DNA from: Pseudomonadota bacterium
Lineage (GTDB): Bacteria > Pseudomonadota > Alphaproteobacteria > Acetobacterales > Acetobacteraceae
Direction: 5' to 3'
NCBI GenBank assembly: GCA_021845555.1
Contig: JAJZVS010000008.1
Span: 1 to 23,785, forward strand
DNA: 23,785 nt
The notes under the pieces: model-generated
Seen by the model: only the letters and a program-made list of their open reading frames with translations
What the model was told of the DNA's origin: nothing
Databases searched by the model: none
Made by a program: the position numbers and the translations under genes
In this document: positions 14,411 through 22,222 of the stretch, one piece after another
How positions within the stretch are numbered: the first letter of the stretch is position 1
Layout of the letters: each line of letters begins with the position of its first letter

Positions 14411-15961
14411 ATGAACGGCGCCGAATCACTGGTGACCACGCTGCTCGCGAGCGGCGTCGATACGTGCTTTGCCAATCCAGGCACGTCGGAGATGCACTTC
14501 GTCGCGGCGCTCGACCGCATCCCCGGCATGCGCTGCGTGCTGGGCTTGTTCGAGGGCGTGGTGACCGGCGCGGCCGACGGCTATGCGCGCATGTCCGGCA
14601 AGCCGGCGGCGACCCTGCTGCATTGCGGACCCGGCCTGGCGAACGGGCTGGCCAATCTGCACAACGCGCGCCGCGCCGCCTCCCCGATCGTCAATATCGT
14701 CGGCGATCAGGCGACGTATCACCGCCCGCTCGACGCGCCGCTGACCGCGGATACCGAAGGCTGGGCGCGCCCCGTCTCCGGCTGGGTGCGGACGGCGACG
14801 ACCGCCGGGACGGTGGGGCGGGACGCCGCGGTGGCGATCCAGGCCGCACGCACCGCGCCGGGGCAGATCGCCACCTTGATCCTGCCCGCCGACACCGCCT
14901 GGACCGAGGGCGGCGTGGTGGGGGAGGCGCTGCCGCTGCCCGCCCGCCCGCTGGCCGATCCGCATGCGATCGCCGGGGCCGCCGCGATGCTGCGTCAGGC
15001 GCGGGCGCGTGGGGAACAGGTGTTGGTGCTGCTCGGCACCGATGCGCTGCTCGAGGCGCCTCTTGCGCTCGCGCACCGGGTGGCCGCGGCGACCGGGGCC
15101 ACGCTGATGGCGATGGGATCGAACGCGCGGATCGCGCGCGGGCAGGGGCGGGTGCCGATCAACCGCATCCCCTACCCGGTCGATCAGGCGGTCAAGGCGC
15201 TGGCGCCCTTCCAGCACGTGATCCTGGTCGGCGCGCGGCATCCGGTGATCTTCTTCGCCTATCCCGGCAAGCCCGGCTCGCCGGTCGCGCCGGGGGCCGA
15301 GGTGCATCTGCTGTCGCGGCCGGAGCACGATCCCACGGATGCGCTCGCGCGCCTGGCCGACGAACTCGGCGCCCCGCCGGCCGCCGCGCCCGATCCGGGA
15401 CCGCGGCCGGAGACTTCGCGCGGGGCGCTGAGCCCCGAGGCGGTGGCGCGCACGATTGCGGCGCTGCTGCCCGAGGGTTCGGTGGTGGCCGACGAATCGA
15501 TCACCTACGGGCGCGGGTTCTTCCCCAACACCTACGCCGCCGCGCCGCATGACTGGCTTTCGGTGATGGGCGGGGCCATCGGCGGCGGACCGCCGATGGC
15601 CACCGGGGCGGCGATCGGCGCGCCGGGGCGGCGAGTGGTCAACACCCAGGCCGACGGCTCGGCGATGTACACCTTGCAGGCGCTCTGGACCCAGGCGCGC
15701 GAGCGGCTGGATGTCACGACGGTGGTGTTCTCCAACCGAAAGTATCAGATCCTGTTGGGCGAACTGGCGAATGTCGGGGCCAATCCGGGGCGCACGGCGC
15801 TGGATATGCTCGATCTCGGCAACCCCGACCTGGACTTTGTCGCGCTGGCCGCGGGAATGGGCGTGGAGGGCGCGCGGGCCGACAGTTGCGAGGCGTTCGC
15901 CGACCTGCTGCGCGGCTCGCTCGGCCGGCGGGGACCGTTCCTGATCGAACTTCTGGTGTGA
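14411..15961 (+). CDS. Thiamine-diphosphate-dependent enzyme, acetolactate synthase large-subunit-like
   Basis: The 516-residue protein has the three-domain layout of the ThDP enzyme family. The N-terminal PYR domain carries FANPGTSEMHF (20-30) and the cofactor-activating Glu49 in LFEGVVTGAADGYAR. The C-terminal PP domain carries ADGSAMYT and SNRKY (about 414-442), the diphosphate and metal-binding motif. At about 515 residues it is shorter than true IlvB, and no regulatory small subunit (IlvH) follows. It is more likely a decarboxylase or carboligase of the benzoylformate-decarboxylase/IlvB-like group than the branched-chain biosynthetic enzyme. ATG 14411 is chosen because the family N-terminus begins right after it. 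It lies upstream of purC but is separated by 168 bases, so it is probably a separate transcript. Confidence 0.82.
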   Translation: MNGAESLVTTLLASGVDTCFANPGTSEMHFVAALDRIPGMRCVLGLFEGVVTGAADGYARMSGKPAATLLHCGPGLANGLANLHNARRAASPIVNIVGDQATYHRPLDAPLTADTEGWARPVSGWVRTATTAGTVGRDAAVAIQAARTAPGQIATLILPADTAWTEGGVVGEALPLPARPLADPHAIAGAAAMLRQARARGEQVLVLLGTDALLEAPLALAHRVAAATGATLMAMGSNARIARGQGRVPINRIPYPVDQAVKALAPFQHVILVGARHPVIFFAYPGKPGSPVAPGAEVHLLSRPEHDPTDALARLADELGAPPAAAPDPGPRPETSRGALSPEAVARTIAALLPEGSVVADESITYGRGFFPNTYAAAPHDWLSVMGGAIGGGPPMATGAAIGAPGRRVVNTQADGSAMYTLQALWTQARERLDVTTVVFSNRKYQILLGELANVGANPGRTALDMLDLGNPDLDFVALAAGMGVEGARADSCEAFADLLRGSLGRRGPFLIELLV

Positions 15962-16129
15962 CGGCCGCGCCCCTCCCTCCCGCACGGGGAAGGGAGAACG
16001 AATACGGCGGGCGGGGGACATGGCCGCCGGGGCGGGGCACTGCTATATCGGCCCCGCCGCCGCGCATTGCGGAGGCGTCGCGCGCGCCGGCCCGCCCTGG
16101 GCCGGGGGCACGCCGGAAGGGAACAAGCG

Positions 16130-16894
16130 ATGGCTCGCCGCCGCCAGATCTATGAAGGTAAGGCCAAAATCCTGTTCGAGGGGCCGGAGCCCGGCACGCT
16201 CGTGCAGTATTTCAAGGACGACGCGACCGCGTTCAACGCCCAGAAGAAGGGCGTGATCACCGGCAAGGGCGTGCTGAACAACCGCATCAGCGAATACCTG
16301 ATGACGCGCCTGGCCGAGATCGGCATCCCGACCCATTTCGTCCGCCGGCTCAACATGCGCGAGCAGCTGATCCGCGAGGTGGAGATCATCCCGCTGGAAG
16401 TGGTGGTCCGCAACATCGCCGCCGGCAGCCTGAGCCAGCGTCTCGGCATCCCCGAGGGCACCCGCCTGCCGCGTTCGATCATCGAATACAACTACAAGAA
16501 CGACGCGCTGAACGACCCGCTGGTGTCGGAGGAGCACGCCACCTGCTTCGGCTGGGCCAGCACCCAGGACCTGGACGACATCGTCGCTCTGACCCTGCGG
16601 ATCAACGATTTCCTGACCGGGCTGTTCCTCGGCGTCGGCATCACCCTGGTCGATTTCAAGGTCGAGTTCGGCCGGCTGTGGGAAAACGAGGAGATGCGGA
16701 TCGTCCTGGCCGACGAGATCAGCCCGGACAACTGCCGGTTGTGGGACAGCAAGACCAACGAGAAGATGGACAAGGACCGGTTCCGCCGCGACCTCGGCAA
16801 GGTCGAGGAAGCCTATCAGGAGGTCGCCAAGCGCCTCGGCATCCTGCCGGAAGCCGGCTCGCGCGACATGAAGGGTCCGGAGACGATGCAATGA
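16130..16894 (+). CDS. purC: Phosphoribosylaminoimidazole-succinocarboxamide synthase
   Basis: The 254-residue SAICAR synthetase joins CAIR and aspartate using ATP in de novo purine synthesis. Motifs are YEGKAKILFEG (8-18), the DDATAFNAQKK loop, LNMREQLIREVEIIPLEVVVRNIAAG, and DEISPDNCRLWD near the C-terminus. Length matches bacterial PurC. ATG 16130 has a GAAGGGA ribosome site. The stop codon (16892-16894) overlaps an ATG that begins the first of four tandem mini-ORFs leading to purS, an unusual junction described separately. Confidence 0.97.
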   Translation: MARRRQIYEGKAKILFEGPEPGTLVQYFKDDATAFNAQKKGVITGKGVLNNRISEYLMTRLAEIGIPTHFVRRLNMREQLIREVEIIPLEVVVRNIAAGSLSQRLGIPEGTRLPRSIIEYNYKNDALNDPLVSEEHATCFGWASTQDLDDIVALTLRINDFLTGLFLGVGITLVDFKVEFGRLWENEEMRIVLADEISPDNCRLWDSKTNEKMDKDRFRRDLGKVEEAYQEVAKRLGILPEAGSRDMKGPETMQ

Positions 16895-16958
16895 CAGGAA
16901 TGGGGCAATGACAGGAATGGGGCAATGACAGGAACGGGGCAGTGACAGGAGCGGGGCA
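16891..16958 (+). repeat. Four tandem copies of a 17-bp repeat forming overlapping six-codon mini-ORFs
   Basis: Copies start at 16891, 16908, 16925 and 16942. Each carries AGGA, a G-rich spacer and an ATG or GTG. Reading from each start gives MTGMGQ, MTGMGQ, MTGTGQ and (M)TGAGQ, each ending in TGA that overlaps the next start by four bases (ATGA or GTGA). The first start overlaps the purC stop and the last stop overlaps the purS GTG at 16959. A 21-nt mini-ORF minus the 4-nt overlap gives the 17-bp period. The block looks like a tandem duplication of the purS translation-initiation region. Confidence 0.9.
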
Positions 16959-17204
16959 GTGAAGGCCACCGTCACGGTGATGCTGAAACCCGGCGTGCTC
17001 GACCCCCAGGGCAAGGCGATCGGCCACGCGCTGGCCACGCTGGGCTTCGCCGGCGTGGGAGAGGTGCGTGCCGGCAAGGTGATCGAGCTCGAACTGAAGG
17101 AGTCCGATCCCGCCCGCGCCCGCGCGGTGGCCGAGGAGATGGCGCGCAAGCTGCTCGCGAACACGGTGATCGAGAGCTTCCGCGTCGCGGTGGAGGGCGC
17201 ATGA
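16959..17204 (+). CDS. purS: Phosphoribosylformylglycinamidine synthase subunit PurS
   Basis: The 81-residue PurS subunit dimerises and bridges PurQ and PurL in the FGAM synthase complex, which converts FGAR to FGAM with glutamine and ATP. The sequence KATVTVMLKPGVLDPQGKAI and the later IELEL and FRVAVEGA strands are typical. The start is GTG 16959, with AGGAG eight bases upstream inside the fourth 17-bp repeat. The stop overlaps purQ by four bases (ATGA, 17201-17204), so translation is probably coupled. Confidence 0.95.
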   Translation: MKATVTVMLKPGVLDPQGKAIGHALATLGFAGVGEVRAGKVIELELKESDPARARAVAEEMARKLLANTVIESFRVAVEGA

Positions 17205-17884
17205 AGGCCGGCATCGTCCTGTTCCCCGGCATCAACCGCGAGCGCGACATGGCGATCGCGCTGGAGCGGACCTCCGGCCACGCGCCCCGCATGGTCTGGC
17301 ATACCGAGACCGACCTCGCCGGGCTGGACCTGCTGGTGCTGCCCGGCGGGTTCAGCTACGGCGATTATCTGCGCTGCGGGGCGATGGCGGCGCAGTCCCC
17401 GGTGATGCGCGCGGTGCGCGATCATGCGGCGCGCGGCGGCTATGTGCTGGGCGTCTGCAACGGCTTCCAGATCCTGACCGAAGCCGGGTTGCTGCCGGGC
17501 GCGCTGCTGCGCAACGCCGGCCTGCGCTTCATCTCCGCCGATTGCCATCTGCGGGTGGAACGGGCCGATACGGTGTTCGCCGCCCGCTACCAGCGCGGCG
17601 CGGTGTTCCGGGCGCCGATGGCGCATGGGGACGGCAACTACTTCGCCGACGAGGAGACGCTCGACCGGCTGGAAGACGAGGGCCTGGTGGCGTTCCGCTA
17701 CGCGACCCCGGCCGGCAAGGTGCTGCCCGAGGCGAACCGCAACGGCAGCGCGCGCAACATCGCCGGCATCTACGCGCCCAACCTGCGCGTGCTGGGACTG
17801 ATGCCGCACCCCGAGGACCTCGTGGACCCGCTGATGGGCGGCGAGGACGGCAAGCCGCTGTTCGAAGCATTGGCGGCGGCATGA
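17201..17884 (+). CDS. purQ: Phosphoribosylformylglycinamidine synthase subunit PurQ (glutaminase)
   Basis: The 227-residue class I glutamine amidotransferase supplies ammonia to PurL. The nucleophile Cys86 lies in GVCNGFQ and the His203-Glu205 pair in MPHPED; the oxyanion region GGFSYGDYLR (49-58) is also present. The N-terminal FPGINRERD differs slightly from the common FPGxNCDRD form, without touching catalytic residues. It overlaps purS and purL by four bases at each end (ATGA), a compact purSQL unit. Confidence 0.96.
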   Translation: MKAGIVLFPGINRERDMAIALERTSGHAPRMVWHTETDLAGLDLLVLPGGFSYGDYLRCGAMAAQSPVMRAVRDHAARGGYVLGVCNGFQILTEAGLLPGALLRNAGLRFISADCHLRVERADTVFAARYQRGAVFRAPMAHGDGNYFADEETLDRLEDEGLVAFRYATPAGKVLPEANRNGSARNIAGIYAPNLRVLGLMPHPEDLVDPLMGGEDGKPLFEALAAA

Positions 17885-20076
17885 GCGTGCAACCCCCGGT
17901 CGATGCGACGCTGGCCCGCAGCTTCGGGCTGAGCGCCGAGGAATACGCCAAGGTGCTGGATATCCTGGGGCGCCCCCCCAGCCTGACCGAGCTCGGCGTG
18001 TTCAGCGTGATGTGGTCCGAGCATTGCTCGTACAAATCCTCCCGCGTGTTCCTCAAGCAGCTGCCCACCAAGGCGCCCTGGGTGATCCACGGGCCGGGCG
18101 AGAACGCCGGCGTGGTCGAGATCGGCCACGGACTGGCGGCGGTCTTCAAGGTCGAGAGCCACAACCACCCGAGCTTCATCGAGCCGTACCAGGGGGCGGC
18201 GACCGGCGTGGGCGGCATCCTGCGCGACGTGTTCACCATGGGCGCGCGGCCGATCGCCAATCTGAACGCGCTGCGCTTCGGCAACCCGGCGCTACCGGTC
18301 ACCAAGCGCGTCGTGGACGGCGTGGTGCGCGGCATCGGCGGCTACGGCAATTGCGTCGGCGTGCCGACGGTGGGCGGGGAGGTCAATTTCCACCCGGCCT
18401 ACAACGGCAACCCGCTGGTCAACGCGATGACGGTGGGGATCGCCGCGGTCGACCGCATCTTCCTCTCGGCCGCCGCCGGGGTAGGCAACCCGGTCGTCTA
18501 TGTCGGCTCCAAGACCGGGCGGGACGGCATCCACGGCGCCACCATGGCCTCCGCCGAGTTCGGCAAGGACGCCGAGGAGAAGCGCCCCACGGTGCAGGTG
18601 GGCGACCCGTTCACCGAGAAGCTGCTGATCGAGGCCTGCCTGGAACTGATGGCGACCGACGCTATTGTCGCGATCCAGGACATGGGCGCGGCCGGGCTCA
18701 CCAGCTCCTCGGTGGAGATGGCGGGCAAGGGCGGGGTCGGGATCGACCTCGACCTCGACAGCGTGCCGCAGCGCGAGACCGGCATGTCCGCCTACGAGAT
18801 GATGCTGTCGGAATCCCAGGAGCGCATGCTGATGGTGCTGCGCCCGGACCGGGAGGACGTGGCGCGGGCGATCTTCGAGAAATGGGAGCTGGATTTCGCG
18901 GTGATCGGGCGGATTACCGACACCGGCCGGATCGTGGTGCGCCACCTTGGGCAGGTGCAGGCGGACATCCCGCTCGCCCCGCTGGCGGACCAGGCGCCGC
19001 TCTATCATCGCCCGACCGTGGACGCACCGAAGCCGGCGGTGCTGAACGCGGCGCGCGTGGAGGACCGGGTGGGGCTGGCCAGCGCGCTGGAGACCCTGCT
19101 CGGCTGCCCGGACCTGTGCTCGCGCGCCTGGATCTGGGACCAATACGACGCCACCGTGGGCGGGCAGACGGTCAAGCGCCCCGGCGCCGCCGACGCCGCG
19201 ATCGTGAAGATCGAGGGCCAGGCGATGGCGCTCGCGCTGACCATCGACTGCACGCCGCGCTACTGCGCCGCGGACGCCGAAGCCGGCGGGCGCCAGGCGG
19301 TCGCGGAGGCTTGGCGCAACCTGACGGCCACCGGGGCCCGCCCGCTGGCGGTCACCGACAACATGAATTTCGGCAACCCCGAGAAGCCCGAGGTGATGGG
19401 CCAGTTCGCTGCCGCCATCCGCGGGATGGCTTCGGCCTGCGAGGCGCTGAACTTCCCGGTCGTGTCCGGCAATGTCAGTCTGTACAACGAGACCGAAGGG
19501 CGGGCGATCCTGCCCACGCCGGTGATCGGCGGCCTCGGCGTGATCGACGACGCCGCCCAGGCGGTGGGGATCGCGCTGCGGCCCTGGCTCGATCTTGTTG
19601 TCATCGGCGCGTCCCGTGGCTGGCTCGGCCAGTCGCTGTGGCTGCGCGAGATCGGCGGGCGGGAAGACGGCGCCCCGCCGCCGGTCGATCTGCCGGCCGA
19701 GCGCGCGGCGGGCGACTTCGTGCGCGCGCAGATCGCCGCCGGCGCGGTGCGGGCCTGCCACGACGTGTCCGACGGCGGGCTGCTGGTCGCGGTGGCGGAG
19801 ATGGCGATGGCCGGCGGGACCGGCGTGCGCCTGTCCACCGGGCCGCGCGACATTCCCGGCCACGCCTATTGGTTCGGCGAGGACCAGGGCCGCTACGTGC
19901 TCGCGGTGGCCGAATCCGCCGCCCTGATCCGTGCCGCCGAGGCTGCGGGCATACCGGCGGTGCGCATCGGCACTTCCGGCGGGGCGGGTTTGACACTGCC
20001 GGATGGCGGAACCATATCCGTCGCGACCCTGCGCGCGGCGCATGAGCGCTTCTTCCCGGAATGGATGGGAAGCTGA
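17881..20076 (+). CDS. purL: Phosphoribosylformylglycinamidine synthase subunit PurL
   Basis: The 731-residue small-type PurL is the ATP-dependent synthase subunit working with PurS and PurQ. Visible motifs are MWSEHCSYKSS (44-54, with the catalytic-type His48), KVESHNHPSFIEPYQGAATG, GGEVNFHPAYNGNPLVN, QDMGAAGLTSSSVEMAGKGG and DNMNFGNPEKPEVMGQF, and a C-terminal CHDVSDGGLLVAVAEMA segment. Length fits the small-type enzyme that needs separate PurS and PurQ. The start ATG overlaps the purQ stop; the bolA start follows 14 bases after the stop. Confidence 0.97.
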   Translation: MSVQPPVDATLARSFGLSAEEYAKVLDILGRPPSLTELGVFSVMWSEHCSYKSSRVFLKQLPTKAPWVIHGPGENAGVVEIGHGLAAVFKVESHNHPSFIEPYQGAATGVGGILRDVFTMGARPIANLNALRFGNPALPVTKRVVDGVVRGIGGYGNCVGVPTVGGEVNFHPAYNGNPLVNAMTVGIAAVDRIFLSAAAGVGNPVVYVGSKTGRDGIHGATMASAEFGKDAEEKRPTVQVGDPFTEKLLIEACLELMATDAIVAIQDMGAAGLTSSSVEMAGKGGVGIDLDLDSVPQRETGMSAYEMMLSESQERMLMVLRPDREDVARAIFEKWELDFAVIGRITDTGRIVVRHLGQVQADIPLAPLADQAPLYHRPTVDAPKPAVLNAARVEDRVGLASALETLLGCPDLCSRAWIWDQYDATVGGQTVKRPGAADAAIVKIEGQAMALALTIDCTPRYCAADAEAGGRQAVAEAWRNLTATGARPLAVTDNMNFGNPEKPEVMGQFAAAIRGMASACEALNFPVVSGNVSLYNETEGRAILPTPVIGGLGVIDDAAQAVGIALRPWLDLVVIGASRGWLGQSLWLREIGGREDGAPPPVDLPAERAAGDFVRAQIAAGAVRACHDVSDGGLLVAVAEMAMAGGTGVRLSTGPRDIPGHAYWFGEDQGRYVLAVAESAALIRAAEAAGIPAVRIGTSGGAGLTLPDGGTISVATLRAAHERFFPEWMGS

Positions 20077-20090
20077 GGAAGGAAACGACG

Positions 20091-20324
20091 ATGGCGATGG
20101 CGGCCGGGGAAATCGAGGCGTTGATCAAGGCGGCCTTGCCCGATGCGGCGGTGACCGTGGAAGACCTGGCCGGGGATGGCGATCACTACGCCGCCACCGT
20201 GATCTCCGAACGCTTTCGCGGCCTGCCGCGGGTGCGCCAGCACCAGATGGTCTATGCCGCGCTGAGCGGGAAGATGGGCGGGACGCTGCACGCGCTGGCG
20301 TTGCAGACCGCCACGCCGGACTGA
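20091..20324 (+). CDS. BolA/IbaG family protein
   Basis: The 77-residue protein is a short BolA-like partner of monothiol glutaredoxins in iron-sulfur cluster handling and iron sensing. It has the compact fold length, VEDLAGDGDHYAATVISE, and the conserved RVRQHQMVYAAL segment whose His can ligate a shared [2Fe-2S] cluster. ATG 20091 has AAGGA eight to ten bases upstream; an earlier in-frame ATG at 20061 lies inside purL and is unlikely. The purL-bolA-grxD order is common in alphaproteobacteria and fits a BolA-Grx complex. Confidence 0.9.
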   Translation: MAMAAGEIEALIKAALPDAAVTVEDLAGDGDHYAATVISERFRGLPRVRQHQMVYAALSGKMGGTLHALALQTATPD

Positions 20325-20373
20325 ATTTTTTCGACCGCCCCGCCAGGCGCGCGGCAACAGGAGCAAGCAAGCG

Positions 20374-20715
20374 ATGTCAGAAAACCCGGTGTTCGAGCGT
20401 ATCCAGTCCGAAATCGCCGACAATGCGGTGATGCTCTACATGAAGGGCACGGCGATGTTCCCGCAGTGCGGGTTCTCCGCCAGGGTGGTGCAGATCCTGT
20501 CGCACCTGAACGTGCCGTTCCGCACCGCCAATGTGCTGGAGGATCCGGAACTGCGCGAGGGGATCAAGCAGTTCTCCAACTGGCCGACCGTGCCGCAGCT
20601 GTTCGTGAAGGGCGAGTTCGTCGGCGGCTGCGACATCGTGACCGAGATGTTCCAGTCGGGCGAGCTGGAGACGCTGCTGACCGAAAAGGACGTGCCGCAC
20701 CAGGTGGCCGGCTGA
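20374..20715 (+). CDS. grxD: Grx4-family monothiol glutaredoxin
   Basis: The 113-residue CGFS glutaredoxin carries or delivers [2Fe-2S] clusters using glutathione. Lys24, the CGFS active site (32-35), the WPTVPQLFVKGEFVGGCDI segment and the LETLL tail match the family. ATG 20374 is preceded by AGGAG. It follows bolA by 49 bases, consistent with formation of a heterocomplex, and is the last gene of the purine-Fe/S run before a strong hairpin. Confidence 0.96.
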   Translation: MSENPVFERIQSEIADNAVMLYMKGTAMFPQCGFSARVVQILSHLNVPFRTANVLEDPELREGIKQFSNWPTVPQLFVKGEFVGGCDIVTEMFQSGELETLLTEKDVPHQVAG

Positions 20716-20721
20716 GCTTCG

Positions 20722-20747
20722 CGCCGGCCCCCGCGCGGGGGCCGGCG
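20722..20747. terminator. Strong bidirectional hairpin between convergent genes
   Basis: An 11-bp perfect stem (20722-20732 with 20737-20747) closes a GCGC tetraloop. It lies between the grxD stop and the stop of the convergent substrate-binding protein gene. There is no T-run on either side, so it may slow polymerase or protect 3' ends more than terminate alone. Confidence 0.55.
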
Positions 20748-20754
20748 GCCGGGT

Positions 20755-21975
20755 TCAGCTATGTACCAGCGGGCAGTCGCTTTCCGACAGCGGGCGGAAC
20801 ACCGCGTCGCCCGGCAACACAGTCACCACATCGAACAAATCCCACGCGCCGACGCCCTTTCCGGGCTGCTTGGCGCGGGCGACCAGCATGTCGTGCACCA
20901 GCCGCCCGTCGATGCGCAAGCGGCCGTGGCGACTGAACACGTCCTCGATCGGCATCGCTCGCATCGCGTCCATCACCTTGATCCCCTCCGCGCTGCCGGC
21001 CGCCTTCATCGCCTTCAGATAGGTGAGCGTGGTGGAGTAGGTGCCGGCCTGGAACATGGTCGGCGGGGCGCCGTGCTTCGCCATGAAGCGCTTGGCGAAA
21101 GCGCGGGTCCGGTCGTCCCGGTCCCAGTAGAACGAGGTCAGGAAGGTCATCCCGCCGGCATCGGCCAGCCCGATCGCATGCACGTCGATGATCGTGACCA
21201 CGCTGGCGGCGATCATCTGCGGCAGGCGCATCTGGTGCGCCTGCTTGATCGCGTTCACCAGATCGGTGCCGGCGTTGCCGAGCATCAGCACCTCCGCCCC
21301 CGAGGCCTGGGCGGTCAGCAGGTAGCTGCTGTAATCGCTGGTGCCGAGCGGGTGGTAGATCGTGCCCAGCACCTTCCCGCCATGCGCGGCGATCGCCTTC
21401 GCCGCCTGGTCCAGCATGGAGTGGCCGAAGGCGTAGTCGGCGCTCATCAGGAACCAGGTCTTCTTGTGCAGCTGGTCCATGAAATAGCGCACCAGCCCGA
21501 CGCTGGCGGAATAGGTGTCGTTGGCCCAGGTGGCGCCGGTCGGGGAGCACTGCTTTCCCATCAGCTCGATCGTGCCGCCGGTGGAGGACAGCGTGACCTG
21601 GCCACGCGCGTGCGCGAGATTCTGCACCGCCAGCGCCACCGCCGAATTGGCGAGGTCGGTGATCATGCTGACGCCCTCGGTATCGAACCATTTGCGGGCG
21701 ATGGCGACGCCGATATCGGGCTTGTTCTGATGGTCCGCATGCAGCAGGCGCACCGGTCGGGAGAGCACGGTGCCGCCGAAATCCTCGATCGCCATGCGCG
21801 CGGCGAGCACCGAGCCGAGGCCGGAGATGGAGGAAAGCACGCCGGTTTCATCCGTCAGCACGCCCACCGTGACCGGGCGGTCGGCAGCGTGGACCGCGGG
21901 CGCGGCGAGCGCGGGGGAGGCAAGGGCGGCGGCGGCGGCGGCGAGCACGTGGCGGCGGGGCAGGCGGGGCGACAT
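20755..21975 (-). CDS. Periplasmic substrate-binding protein, branched-chain amino acid ABC type
   Basis: The 406-residue protein has a twin-arginine-like signal (PRRHVLAAAAAALASP, residues 6-21, with Ala-rich cleavage region near 24-31) and a Peripla_BP_6 fold: VTVGVLTDETGVLSSISG, followed by alternating alpha/beta segments such as WFLMSADYAFGHSML and VLMLGNAGTDLVNAIKQA. It probably binds an amino acid, amide or aromatic acid for an ABC importer of the LivJ type. No permease or ATPase gene is adjacent, so the partners must be elsewhere. ATG 21975 has a GAAGGAA ribosome site; in-frame sequence upstream is not protein-like. Confidence 0.9.
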   Translation of the reverse strand: MSPRLPRRHVLAAAAAALASPALAAPAVHAADRPVTVGVLTDETGVLSSISGLGSVLAARMAIEDFGGTVLSRPVRLLHADHQNKPDIGVAIARKWFDTEGVSMITDLANSAVALAVQNLAHARGQVTLSSTGGTIELMGKQCSPTGATWANDTYSASVGLVRYFMDQLHKKTWFLMSADYAFGHSMLDQAAKAIAAHGGKVLGTIYHPLGTSDYSSYLLTAQASGAEVLMLGNAGTDLVNAIKQAHQMRLPQMIAASVVTIIDVHAIGLADAGGMTFLTSFYWDRDDRTRAFAKRFMAKHGAPPTMFQAGTYSTTLTYLKAMKAAGSAEGIKVMDAMRAMPIEDVFSRHGRLRIDGRLVHDMLVARAKQPGKGVGAWDLFDVVTVLPGDAVFRPLSESDCPLVHS

Positions 21976-22222
21976 GGCGGTTCCTTCGGACGGGTGACGC
22001 GGGGCCGCGCGGCGGCCGGAGCGGACGCTGGGACGGGACGGAGTGGGTGTAAAGACGCGGCAGAAGCGCGCGCCTGACCGATCGGCGCGCGGATAGGGGC
22101 CGGCACCTCCCGCAGGCGGCGGAAGGGTGAGCGCCGCCCGATCTGTTCGCCGCATCCCCCACTGAGAATGCCGTTGCAGGGGCGGAGGCTTCGTCCCACT
22201 ATCGCCGCATATGGTGCGGTGA

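Noticed and set aside
15966..15995. CTCCCT/AGGGAG hairpin after the ThDP enzyme as an intrinsic terminator
   Set aside because: No T-run follows on either strand; it may be a generic GC-rich intergenic hairpin.
16891..16958. Tandem repeats as a CRISPR array
   Set aside because: The units are 17 bp, contiguous and without spacers, and they encode overlapping mini-ORFs.
16043..17809. 588-codon minus-strand open frame
   Set aside because: It is a shadow of purC, purS and purQ, all supported by clear motifs on the plus strand.
18292..20043. 583-codon minus-strand open frame
   Set aside because: It is antisense to purL and has no recognisable protein features.
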